A DNA stretch of 64,000 bases from MED-G105 sp965263305 (GTDB taxonomy: Bacteria > Pseudomonadota > Alphaproteobacteria > Caulobacterales > Parvularculaceae). The notes beneath the pieces are model-generated. The model searched no databases. It was not told the DNA's origin and worked only from the letters and a program-made list of their open reading frames with translations. A program made the position numbers and the translations under genes. This document shows, piece by piece, positions 1 through 8,274 of this stretch. Location: assembly GCA_965263305.1 (NCBI GenBank), contig OZ253666.1, forward strand, positions 3,472,001 to 3,536,000, in the 5' to 3' direction. Positions within the stretch are counted from its first letter, which is position 1. Each line of letters starts with the position of its first letter.

Positions 1-1408
1 ACCCCTTTTCTAGGCCGAGTTCGATGAGGCCGAGACCCGCTTTTTGCGCCTCCCGCCAACTCGAAAGCACCGGCGGCGCACCGTTGGCAAGGCCTTGATC
101 CCCCAGCAATCCGGCCAAACGGTCGGCGGAACCAGCGCTCCAGGCGGCAACATAAACCCGCTTTCCCTCACCCCTGAGGGTTTGCGCATGTTTGACAACG
201 GCGTCATAGACATTCGCTTTTTCCGCCGCGCGTTCAGCCGCGAAACTACGGCCGATTTTGCCCCCATAGGAAAACGACCGCCCTTGCCCCGCTGGCGCGG
301 CGAAGGGCGTAAGGGAGCGAACAACGCATGTTTCCATTCGTTGGCGCCATTCCTTATCCTCAAGATACAACGCAGACGGTGTAAGCGGTCTGTAAGCGGG
401 CGATGAAAATTCGTTCTTCCGTGGGCGTTCTTCTGTTACATCTTCACGGCGCGCCTCGTAGTAATCTGCGATGGCGACAAAGCGATCATCGGCCGCGTTA
501 TCACTTAGATGCTGTAGAAACCACAAAGCACCCGAGGCGTACTCAAAAAGCGTTTCCATCTTTTCATAGAACAGGGGCAGCCAATGCTCCATGCCTTGAT
601 GAATGCGACCAGCGCTGATCGCCTCGTAGACCGGATCATCCGTCGCCGCCCCGACGCCATCGGCAAAAGCGGCGCGGAAACCGCGACGGAAACGGGATAT
701 TGTCTCTTCTTGCAGCAATGCTTCGGTCGCGGCTGACAGGGTGACATCGCGCAATTGGCGGGTTGTCATTTGTGTCGCCGGATCAAAAGCGCGCACGGTC
801 TCTAACTGATCGCCAAAAAAATCGAGCCTTAGCGGTTCCTCCGCCCCCGGTGGAAAGAGGTCCACAAGGCCGCCCCTCACGGCGAACTCCCCGGCCTCCC
901 GCACCGTGCTCGCCCGAGCATAGCCATTTGCGGCGAGGTAATGGGTGAGAAAATCCATATCGACACTCGCGCCCACATGGGCGGCGAACGCGCCAGCCTT
1001 CACAACGTCTCGCGGGGCGACGCGTTGGGTGACGGCGTTGATGGAGGTAATCAAAATGAGCGGGGCGCCATCGCCTTTGCTTTCATCCCGCGCCGCCAGT
1101 AAGGCGAGCGCAGCCATGCGCGCTGAAGAAATAGCGGCCGATGGCGATACCCGATCATAAGGCAGGCAATCCCAGGCGGGAAAATCGAGCCTTGGGATCT
1201 CAGGGGCGAAAAACTGAAGCGCGGCATTCATCGCTGCCATGGCGCCCGCATCCCGCGCGACATAAACAATCAACCCGCCTCGCGCTGATGCGGCCTCGGC
1301 AATGGCCATAGCGTCAGCGCCCTCGGGCGCATCAAAGACGGTAAAAGACGCATCGCTTGTCCAGGCTTCATTGCGCCCGATCTGAGCAACGCCGGATACC
1401 ATCGTCAT
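1..1408 (-). CDS. mfd: Transcription-repair coupling factor Mfd, N-terminal part (cut by window edge)
   Basis: The minus strand from 1408 down to base 1 is one open frame of about 469 codons, starting MTMVSGVAQIGRN (a second ATG lies at 1402). The translation matches the N-terminal UvrB-like and RNA-polymerase-approach part of Mfd: an N-terminal segment ending LPYDRVSPS, then VREAGEFAVRGGLVDLFPPG followed by EEPLRLDFFGDQLE, a signature shared by UvrB and Mfd. Mfd is the cytoplasmic ATP-dependent translocase that pushes stalled RNA polymerase off damaged DNA and recruits UvrA. The helicase motifs lie beyond the left edge, so they cannot be checked. All plus-strand reading frames here are antisense shadows. 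Confidence 0.93.
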   Translation of the reverse strand, partial: MTMVSGVAQIGRNEAWTSDASFTVFDAPEGADAMAIAEAASARGGLIVYVARDAGAMAAMNAALQFFAPEIPRLDFPAWDCLPYDRVSPSAAISSARMAALALLAARDESKGDGAPLILITSINAVTQRVAPRDVVKAGAFAAHVGASVDMDFLTHYLAANGYARASTVREAGEFAVRGGLVDLFPPGAEEPLRLDFFGDQLETVRAFDPATQMTTRQLRDVTLSAATEALLQEETISRFRRGFRAAFADGVGAATDDPVYEAISAGRIHQGMEHWLPLFYEKMETLFEYASGALWFLQHLSDNAADDRFVAIADYYEARREDVTEERPRKNEFSSPAYRPLTPSALYLEDKEWRQRMETCVVRSLTPFAAPAGQGRSFSYGGKIGRSFAAERAAEKANVYDAVVKHAQTLRGEGKRVYVAAWSAGSADRLAGLLGDQGLANGAPPVLSSWREAQKAGLGLIELGLEKG

Positions 1409-1671
1409 AGCCTGTTTTCCTGTCTGCGCTCGGACCCAATATTTGGGCCCCGCCGCCATAGGGTTTTGCGCGATCGCCGGATTTGGCGGTCGCGTTCGTT
1501 GGTTTTGGGAAGCGATGACCTAGCGCCCCGCCCTAAGAAGAGCAAGGGATCTTCGCGATATCCCGGGGGGCTATTCATCCCGCGTTCGTGTTTTGCTTGG
1601 GGCCTACCGATCACTTAGAACCCAGTTAAAATTCCCCCAGATTCGAGCTTGTTTTGAGGACGGATTTCATA

Positions 1672-2703
1672 ATGACCAACACCAACAGATTTCACCGTCG
1701 TCGATTCCTCACGGCCACCGCCGGCCTCACTGCGGCCATGGCGGGTCGCACCGCAGCGCAATCTGATCCCTCTGCCAGCGCCTTTCAGGACATCACCCAT
1801 GGTCCTGTTGTTGGTCGATCACCCTTTGCCCGTCTTGAAAAAATTGCTGAGAACGCATGGGCTGTGGTTTCAACGCCCCTCACCGTTGACGGCGCTTTTA
1901 ACCCTGAAGCCGTCGCGACCCTTTGCAATGGCGGCCTAATCGCGGGAGAAGACCGGGTCGTCGCTATTGATGCGTTTTTTCAACCAGCTGGGGCCGCTTG
2001 GCTCTCAGCGAAAGCCGAGGAACTAACGGGCAAGCCCATTACCGATGTCGTCGTCACCCATTTCCATGCTGATCATTCCGGCGGCCTTGCAGGGTTTCAA
2101 AACGGCGCTGTTGGCCCGGAGATAATCGCGACCGACACGACCCGGAAACTCATCTTCGAGCGTTACTCAACCCCCAATGTCAGAGAAGGCTCCCCTTTCG
2201 GGATCCCGGCAACAAGGCCCGTTCTACCGACACGGATTATCACGGACGAGACAAAGCCGGTGACCCTAGATTTGGGAGGTCGCAGTCTCACTCTTTCCCC
2301 CCTTAAAGGGCATACGCCGAGCGATCTTGCCGTAATCGTGGATGATGAACCCATTACCTTCGCCGGCGACCTTGTTTGGGCTGGTGTCTTCCATAATTAC
2401 GTTGACGCCATTCCAAGCCATCTCAGAACATCCGCTGGCGAATTGCTGAAAGAGAAGAAAAGAACCATCGTCACCGGCCACGGCTATGTCGCGAAGGCGG
2501 AGGCGCTGAAAGACTATCTGAACCTATTGGATCACGTTGAAGAAGCCGCGCGCGCCTCTTACGACGCTGGAAAAACGCCAGAGGAAGGCGTAAAAGACTT
2601 TTCTGTACCCGCTACATTAGGGAATTGGCATCTGTTTAACCCTGGCTATTATAAGACGGCGTTCGAAGCCTGGCGCCGCGAGCTGGCGGGAGAGACGGCT
2701 TAG
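1672..2703 (+). CDS. Tat-exported MBL-fold metallohydrolase
   Basis: 343 residues from the ATG at 1672; GAGGA about 11 bases upstream supports this start over an in-frame TTG at 1654. The N-terminus has a twin-arginine signal (HRRRFLTATAGL followed by an Ala-rich stretch), so the folded protein should go to the periplasm. The zinc motif THFHADHSGG (HxHxDH) near residue 130 and a later TGHGYVAKAE segment are those of metallo-beta-lactamase-fold hydrolases. The closest look is to the exported, SoxH/quinoprotein-relay-like branch rather than true beta-lactamases; the substrate cannot be deduced. It stands alone between mfd and a CoA-transferase gene. Confidence 0.85.
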   Translation: MTNTNRFHRRRFLTATAGLTAAMAGRTAAQSDPSASAFQDITHGPVVGRSPFARLEKIAENAWAVVSTPLTVDGAFNPEAVATLCNGGLIAGEDRVVAIDAFFQPAGAAWLSAKAEELTGKPITDVVVTHFHADHSGGLAGFQNGAVGPEIIATDTTRKLIFERYSTPNVREGSPFGIPATRPVLPTRIITDETKPVTLDLGGRSLTLSPLKGHTPSDLAVIVDDEPITFAGDLVWAGVFHNYVDAIPSHLRTSAGELLKEKKRTIVTGHGYVAKAEALKDYLNLLDHVEEAARASYDAGKTPEEGVKDFSVPATLGNWHLFNPGYYKTAFEAWRRELAGETA

Positions 2704-2731
2704 ATTTAGATGCGGATCGAGCGGCTACTGA

Positions 2732-4134
2732 ATGGCTGTTGATTTTCTGAAAAAATTGGGAATGCGCTCGATGTATCACCTGTCGATGCTGTACCGAGTA
2801 ACGCTGTCGCGTCTTCGGCCCATGTCACCGTAACGGGAACCGGAAGTTTACCCTCGCCCTTTGACGTCACGGGCCTTGCCGTCGCCAGTATTGCAAGCGC
2901 AGCCAAGGAAATCGCCGCCCTCTTAAACTCCGTCGACCCGCCTACAGTTTTAGTCGACAGACGCCTTGCATCATTCTGGTTCGGATTTTCCATTCGCCCC
3001 GAAGGGTGGGATCTACCGCCCACATGGGATGCGATCGCGGGTGACTATCCGACAAAAGATGGATGGATCAAATTGCACACCAACGCGCCCCACCATCGCG
3101 AGGCGGCGCAGAAAATTTTAGGTGCCAACGCCGACAAAGCATCCGCCGCGCAGGTAATCTCAACATGGGAAGCGAACGACCTGGAAGAAGCGATCGTGGA
3201 CGCCGGGGGATGCGCCGCCGAAATGCGATCCATCACGCAGTGGCGACGCCATGAACAAGGCGTCGCTGTAATGCGAGAACCACTCATTAATTGGTGCGAA
3301 GTTGGGAATGCGGATGAAACGATTTCCGCCAAAGGCGGTCCACCCTCCGTCACAAACGAAAAACCATTAGCGGGGTTGCGCGTTCTAGATTTAACCCGTG
3401 TGCTCGCAGGGCCGGTCGCGACGAGATTTCTCGCTCGGTTTGGCGCCAATGTCCTGCGCATCGACCCGTTGGATTGGGATGAGGGGGTTGTCATTCCAGA
3501 GGTAACAGTCGGTAAGCGTTGTGCGGGTCTTAACCTGAAGTCCGAAGAGGGCAGAAATTCGTTACGTCAATCGCTGCGGGACGCCGATATATTAGTGCAC
3601 GGATATCGCCCTGGCGCCCTTGCGGGCTTAGGCTTTGACAGCGACACCTTGCGCAAGATCAATCCGCGCCTCATCGATGTATCTTTATGCGCTTACGGAT
3701 GGACGGGCCCATGGCGCGACCGGCGCGGGTTTGACAGCCTTGTGCAGATGTCATGTGGGATCGCCCATGAGGGAATGATCCGAGCTGGCGCATCCAACCC
3801 GACGCCCCTTCCCGCGCAAGCATTGGATCAAGCGACGGGATATCTTATGGCGGCGGCAGCGCTGCGCGCCCTTCGCATTCGACGCGGCGGCGGCCCTATC
3901 CTAGCCGCCCGACTCTCTCTCGCCCGCACCGCAATGCTCCTGATTGAGAGTTTATCCAATGAAAAGACCCCTCTCTTGGCGCCCGAAACGACAGAAGATT
4001 TGGAATCTGCTATTGAAAACACATTTTGGGGTCCGGCCCGCCGTGTCCGCTTTCCCGTTCAAATAGGTGGTTTTGCTGGCGCCTTTCCCCATCCGGCGGG
4101 ACCATTGCGAACGTCGCCGGCGCGGTGGGAATAG
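2732..4134 (+). CDS. Family III CoA-transferase (CaiB/BaiF), apparent frameshift near the start
   Basis: From 2743 to 4134 one frame encodes a CaiB/BaiF-type protein of about 460 residues: an N-terminal acyl-CoA-binding half (GDYPTKDGWIKLHTNAPHH), then LAGLRVLDLTRVLAGPVATR, and RRGFDSLVQ with the expected catalytic Asp. That frame has no ATG, GTG or TTG between its upstream TGA (2740-2742) and the TTG at 3073, which lies far inside the conserved domain. An ATG at 2732 opens the neighbouring frame with MAVDFLKKLG, a plausible true N-terminus, and joins the main frame only if one base is added near the run of A and G at 2750-2760. So this is either a one-base sequencing error or a recently broken gene. 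It probably moves CoA between a free acid and an acyl-CoA; the substrate is unknown. Confidence 0.8.
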
Positions 4135-4146
4135 GCAATGCATGCT

Positions 4147-4941
4147 TTAGGGAAAAAAGATCAGTTTAATGACCATCCCGAAAAGAGCGATCATGAGCGC
4201 TTTTTTGATAAACGGCGCCCCCTTCTCAACCGCGGTGTTGGCGCCCAGCCATCCACCGATTGCGTTGCCAATCGCCAAAGCAGCGCCCGCCTTCCACAAG
4301 ATGGCGGTATTCGTGGCAAACACAGCAAGGGCGACGCAGGAGAAAACGAGCGCGATAAAGACTTTGTGCATATTCACCCGCACAAGATCGAGCCCCATCA
4401 CCCGGTAGAGGATCGGCATCATCAAAAAGCCGACACCGACCTGGATAAAGCCACCCCAAAATCCGGCGCCTGTCATGAGCACATGCCCTAGGATGATGTT
4501 TTTAGGCTGACTGGTGTCGACGGCGTTCGTGGCCTCCCCGCTGTTTCCCGCCGGCGCTTCTTTTTTCTCTGTCGCCATGATGACCATGACACACAGCATG
4601 ACAGCCGCAAGAACCCGGTTGAACCAGACACCGTCGAGGTTGACACCCACTTGCGCCCCGAAAAACGCCCCGATCGATGCTGTCACGGCAAGGCTCGCTG
4701 ACAGGCGAAAATCAGAATATCCCTTCCGGAAAAAAGCACTTACGGAGGCAATATTCTGCGCAATAATGGCGATACGGTTAGTGCCATTCGCCACCGGCCC
4801 CGGCGCGCCCAGAAAAATCATGATGGGGACGGTCAATAAAGATCCGCCGCCGGCAAGGACGTTAATCCATCCTGAGCCAAACCCGGCGAGCGCAAGCAAA
4901 AGAAGATGCCACCCATTGATGGCGTCGACGCCAGCATCCAT
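4147..4941 (-). CDS. TauE/SafE-family membrane permease
   Basis: 264 residues with about seven to eight hydrophobic segments. The N-terminal motif GFGSGWINVLAGGGSLLTVP is the hallmark of the TauE/SafE (sulfite exporter/DUF81) family, and the second half repeats the pattern (GFWGGFIQVGVGFLMMP), as expected for the internal duplication of this fold. Members export sulfite, sulfoacetate or other small organic anions across the inner membrane. Sulfate-activation genes lie about 2 kb away, which makes a sulfur anion attractive as substrate, but the genes are not co-transcribed and this is only inference. It converges on the CoA-transferase gene with a 12-base gap. Confidence 0.88.
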   Translation of the reverse strand: MDAGVDAINGWHLLLLALAGFGSGWINVLAGGGSLLTVPIMIFLGAPGPVANGTNRIAIIAQNIASVSAFFRKGYSDFRLSASLAVTASIGAFFGAQVGVNLDGVWFNRVLAAVMLCVMVIMATEKKEAPAGNSGEATNAVDTSQPKNIILGHVLMTGAGFWGGFIQVGVGFLMMPILYRVMGLDLVRVNMHKVFIALVFSCVALAVFATNTAILWKAGAALAIGNAIGGWLGANTAVEKGAPFIKKALMIALFGMVIKLIFFP

Positions 4942-5030
4942 CCTACAATCCTATTCGGAAAACTGATCCCAAGAAGATGCTCTTCTTTGGCGCATATCGC
5001 CTTGAATGCCAATGACCGCCGTATTTTTTG

Positions 5031-5528
5031 CTATCGTCCCAAAACTGGAGAAAATGCGTTTCGAAACAAAAAACGCAGAGTTAGGCTCGAAGCAACACCG
5101 ATAGGCATGACGAATACACCGAAAAACAGTCCCAGTTCGCCCCCGTCGGAAACGGTCAAAATTCCGTAAAAGATAAGGCTCGTGATGATACAGACGATCA
5201 GCGCGGTGACCGCAGCACGTAGATAAGTGAAGCAACCGTTTTGACGCATTGTCCCAATTGCTAACGAAAGGCCCGTTGCGCCCGCTTGGACACTGCCAAA
5301 CAAATAGGAAAAGATCACTGTAAAAGCGATAATGTTAGGAGCCGAAGGCAACATGTCAAACATCCATTCCGAGAAGTCATTTCCTCTATTAACGGCTTGA
5401 ATGAACTGAGCGATAATCATTGTCACGATGAAAAAGAAGCCGCCAATGGGAGGACCTAACAATAGGTAGGTCCAAAAGATTCGCCATCTTGGCTTTGTGA
5501 GATGGCCTTCGATTTGATCTTTAGGCAT
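5031..5528 (-). CDS. Unknown integral membrane protein
   Basis: 165 residues from the ATG at 5528; GAGGT seven bases upstream decides this start over an in-frame GTG at 5540. I do not recognise the family. It has a short charged N-terminus (MPKDQIEGHLTKPRWRI) followed by about five hydrophobic segments: near residues 20-45, 65-85, 90-105, 110-130 and 140-155. There are no catalytic motifs. It is a separate unit between the TauE permease and the DUF3429 gene, all on the minus strand. The 89 bases between it and the permease hold nothing clear. Confidence 0.7.
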   Translation of the reverse strand: MPKDQIEGHLTKPRWRIFWTYLLLGPPIGGFFFIVTMIIAQFIQAVNRGNDFSEWMFDMLPSAPNIIAFTVIFSYLFGSVQAGATGLSLAIGTMRQNGCFTYLRAAVTALIVCIITSLIFYGILTVSDGGELGLFFGVFVMPIGVASSLTLRFLFRNAFSPVLGR

Positions 5529-5596
5529 ATAATACCTCACATATAGAGAGACCGATTAAACCCGACAATTTCGGGCAGAGTTTCGCGCCAACTCCA

Positions 5597-6166
5597 TCAT
5601 CTTTGGCCCAGCGCCGCCATCGCCACGAGATAAGCTGTCGCCATCAATACGGTGAGCGGCGCCCGCACGGCAAGGTACCAGGCCGGGGCGCCTGATCCGC
5701 GGCTCGTGGCGCTCAAATCATCAATCAGTAAAATGAACAATGCGGCGACAATATAGGCGAATTTCGCGGTATCGGCGAATGGCATGAATAACGGCATCGC
5801 CGCCGCAAGGGGTAACGCGCCGCCGATTAATGCGCGGAACGTGGGGCCTCCCTTTTGATCGGCCGGCTTCATGACTGCCACGCCCCAACGCACTCCGCCA
5901 AAGAACGCTAACAACAATGCGCCATAGGCCGTCATCATATTGGCATAAACGGGACCATGGATAGGTTGGTTAACGATCAATAAAGCGGCGATAACAAGAG
6001 GCGCAGCGCCCGCATAGGCAAGAAAGGCCGCCGCCCCTGACATGCCAACTTCTGTTTCCGCCCTGCCCTCGTGTTTACGATTGAAACGACGATCCGCAGA
6101 GGTCGTAAATCGCTTTTTTTCTTGTTGAAGGTCCCATCTATCATCAGCAAAATCGATCATTCTCAT
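5597..6166 (-). CDS. DUF3429 domain membrane protein
   Basis: Read from the ATG at 6166 this is 189 residues; AAAAGGAA eight bases upstream supports it. An alternative ATG at 6043 (MSGAAAFLAYAGAAPLV) gives about 148 residues, closer to the usual family length. The conserved part has five hydrophobic segments with YGALLLAFFGGVRWGVA, the motif that identifies DUF3429. Function is unknown. The upstream GbsR/MarR regulator ends at 6204, only 38 bases before this start, so the two are probably one transcript and this protein may be part of the regulator's response. Confidence 0.8.
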   Translation of the reverse strand: MRMIDFADDRWDLQQEKKRFTTSADRRFNRKHEGRAETEVGMSGAAAFLAYAGAAPLVIAALLIVNQPIHGPVYANMMTAYGALLLAFFGGVRWGVAVMKPADQKGGPTFRALIGGALPLAAAMPLFMPFADTAKFAYIVAALFILLIDDLSATSRGSGAPAWYLAVRAPLTVLMATAYLVAMAALGQR

Positions 6167-6203
6167 GGCCCGGTTCCTTTTCATTGTTGGGCTGCTCATG
6201 GGG

Positions 6204-6860
6204 TTAGGCGATATCGTTACGGTCGGTCGTATCCTTGTCCTCTCTGTCATTTTTTCGGCTTAGAAAAGGCGATAATAGGTCAACCGCTTTCGATCCAAGA
6301 CGTAACAACGGCAACAATCTGGCGCGGGGTACACGGCGCATTTGATCGAACCAGCTGTTGGAAACATCGATTAAATCAAGAAGCGCATCCAATCGTTCAA
6401 CGGCCTTAGGGTTCGCCTTTGGATCGTTGCGGGCGTCAGCAAGGCAGCTTTTTAGGATTGCCGCCGCCGGATCGATTTCGCGGGCCTTTCTGATCTCGGC
6501 GATGCGGGTCGCCATTTCCCACACATCACCTTCGGCGATGAAATGGTCCCGGCGGTCTCCCGCCATAGGCGCCTTTCGAATGAGCGCCCAGCCCAGTAAC
6601 TCCTTCAGCGAGTTGTGCACATTGGACCGGGCCATTGATAACGCATCAGCAATATCAGCGGCGTTCATTGGAGCGTCAGCAACAAACAACAACGCGTGCA
6701 CTTGCGCGACGGATCGATTTACGCCCCAATTCGGCCCTAGATCGCCCCAATGGAGGATAAACCTTTCCATCGCGGCGCTTTGCGTTAACGAGGAAACCCC
6801 AGCACTGTCGGCAATAGGAGGTTGAGGGGTCATTTCGATAGGGTCGTTGTTGTCGGGCAT
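6204..6860 (-). CDS. GbsR/MarR-family transcriptional regulator
   Basis: 218 residues. A winged helix-turn-helix lies around residues 45-95 (VNRSVAQVHALLFV, then ADIADALSMARSNVHNSLKE, then a wing around GWALIRKAPMAGDRRDHF). The pattern FILHWGDLGPNWGVNR is typical of the GbsR branch of MarR-like proteins, which in Bacillus senses choline to control glycine betaine synthesis; in proteobacteria the ligands are mostly unknown. A perfect 30-bp palindrome 28 bases upstream of the start is a good candidate for its own operator. It lies directly upstream of the DUF3429 gene and divergent from cysD. Confidence 0.88.
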   Translation of the reverse strand: MPDNNDPIEMTPQPPIADSAGVSSLTQSAAMERFILHWGDLGPNWGVNRSVAQVHALLFVADAPMNAADIADALSMARSNVHNSLKELLGWALIRKAPMAGDRRDHFIAEGDVWEMATRIAEIRKAREIDPAAAILKSCLADARNDPKANPKAVERLDALLDLIDVSNSWFDQMRRVPRARLLPLLRLGSKAVDLLSPFLSRKNDREDKDTTDRNDIA

Positions 6861-6887
6861 GGTGAAAATCTTGACCTTCGATTTGTT

Positions 6888-6917
6888 CTGATAATTCTGT
6901 TATTTCAGAATTATCAG
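6888..6917. promoter_or_regulatory. 30-bp perfect palindrome, probable GbsR/MarR operator
   Basis: Left arm CTGATAATTCTG (6888-6899), six-base centre TTATTT, right arm CAGAATTATCAG (6906-6917); all 12 positions pair. It sits 28 bases before the start codon of the GbsR/MarR gene, where repressors of this family usually bind their own promoter. There is no T-run and the arms are AT-rich, which argues against a terminator. Confidence 0.65.
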
Positions 6918-6957
6918 ATAAATAGAAATCAAACACATCATCGTCAAGAGGTCACGG

Positions 6958-7052
6958 TCGTGGGACGAAGTGAAAATTTCCCACGATTAATCTTTTTTCG
7001 ATATTTCGCCTTTAACCAAGATCGTAAGTGGTCTCACCCTTGCTTCCCACGA
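6958..7052. promoter_or_regulatory. TCCCACGA repeat cluster upstream of cysD
   Basis: An inverted pair TCGTGGGA (6958-6965) and TCCCACGA (6979-6986), 13 bases apart, is followed by a third exact TCCCACGA at 7045-7052. A near copy, TCCCACGT, lies at 7098-7105, overlapping the likely cysD start. The regular recurrence in a short divergent promoter region suggests a regulator binding site for the sulfate activation genes, perhaps recognised by the helix-turn-helix part of the CysD fusion itself. That link is inference. Confidence 0.45.
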
Positions 7053-7103
7053 TCATATTGCCCTAAAAAACGCTGAGCCTTCTTGAATTGGGATAAATCC
7101 CAC

Positions 7104-8273
7104 GTGACAGATCTTTCGACCCTTATCTCCCGCGCGGAGCAATATGCAGCGGCCTCAGGCCTCTCCCTCTCCACCGTCTCGCGGAAGTTGTTGAATGACG
7201 GCAAAGGCATTGCGCGCTTGAAAGCCGGCGGCCAATGCACGTTGCGCACCCTGGAAAACGCCTTCGTCACCCTATCCGAATTGGAAGACGCCCTACGGGG
7301 CAGCGCCCAAATCCCTGAAAAGTTAGAAAAAGAGATGCCTATGACCGCTCCCGTTCGATCCGAGCGCGATCCGCTCGATATGACCCATCTTGATCGACTG
7401 GAGGCCGAAGCCATCCACATCATGCGGGAAGTCGCCGCTGAGGCGGAAAATCCGGTTATGCTTTATTCCGTAGGTAAAGATTCATCGGTGATGCTTCACC
7501 TTGCGGTAAAAGCCTTCGCCCCCTCCAAACCGCCGTTCCCGATTATGCATGTGGATACCACATGGAAATTCCGTGAGATGATCGAATTTCGGGATCGCAT
7601 GGCGCGGGAGTTAGGTCTCGACCTTATTGTCCATATTAATGAGGATGGCGTCCGTCAGGGCGTTGGCCCGTTTACCCATGGCTCGCAAATTCATACCGAC
7701 ATTATGAAAACCCAGTCCCTGAAGCAGGCGCTGGACAAGTATAAGTTCGACGCCGCCTTTGGCGGCGCGCGCCGGGATGAAGAAAAATCCCGCGCTAAAG
7801 AACGCATTTTTTCATTCCGTTCCGCACAACACCGTTGGGACCCGAAAAATCAGCGCCCCGAATTATGGTCGATCTACAACACGCGCATTCACCAAGGTGA
7901 ATCGATCCGTGTTTTCCCCCTGTCCAATTGGACGGAGCTCGATATCTGGCAATATATCTATCGGGAGAACATTCCCATCCCATCCCTTTATTTCGCGGCG
8001 AAACGTCCAGTTGTTGAGCGCGATGGCGCCTTAATCATGGTGGATGATGAACGCATGCCCTTGGCGGCAGGCGAAGTCGCAAAGGAAGAAATGGTCCGTT
8101 TCCGGACTCTTGGATGTTACCCCCTTACCGGCGGCGTAAGGTCCACGGCGACAACGTTGCCGGAAATTATCCAGGAAATGTTGTTGACGACAACGTCGGA
8201 ACGACAAGGCCGCGTCATTGATCATGATCAGGCCGCCTCCATGGAAAAGAAGAAACAAGAAGGATATTTCTAA
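7104..8273 (+). CDS. cysD: Sulfate adenylyltransferase small subunit CysD with N-terminal HTH-like extension
   Basis: CysD catalyses the ATP-consuming half of sulfate adenylylation together with the GTPase CysN. The core begins near TAPVRSERDPLDMTHLDRLE and has the PP-loop LYSVGKDSSVML, GGARRDEEKSRAKER and TLGCYPLTG motifs; it would be about 310 residues from the ATG at 7341 or 7335. The frame continues upstream without a stop to a GTG at 7104 (or TTG at 7083), adding about 80 residues with VTDLSTLISRAEQYAAASGL and LSLSTVSRKLLNDG. These resemble the small phage-repressor-like DNA-binding proteins common in alphaproteobacteria. Any translation of that part must run on into CysD. AGAG just before 7341 allows a second, core-only start. 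GTG 7104 is chosen as the earliest plausible start; the core assignment is secure. Confidence 0.9.
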   Translation: MTDLSTLISRAEQYAAASGLSLSTVSRKLLNDGKGIARLKAGGQCTLRTLENAFVTLSELEDALRGSAQIPEKLEKEMPMTAPVRSERDPLDMTHLDRLEAEAIHIMREVAAEAENPVMLYSVGKDSSVMLHLAVKAFAPSKPPFPIMHVDTTWKFREMIEFRDRMARELGLDLIVHINEDGVRQGVGPFTHGSQIHTDIMKTQSLKQALDKYKFDAAFGGARRDEEKSRAKERIFSFRSAQHRWDPKNQRPELWSIYNTRIHQGESIRVFPLSNWTELDIWQYIYRENIPIPSLYFAAKRPVVERDGALIMVDDERMPLAAGEVAKEEMVRFRTLGCYPLTGGVRSTATTLPEIIQEMLLTTTSERQGRVIDHDQAASMEKKKQEGYF

Positions 8274-8274
8274 G

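Noticed and set aside
44..1160. Several plus-strand open frames at the left edge
   Set aside because: They lie antisense to mfd, whose minus-strand translation is clear. Their translations show no known motifs.
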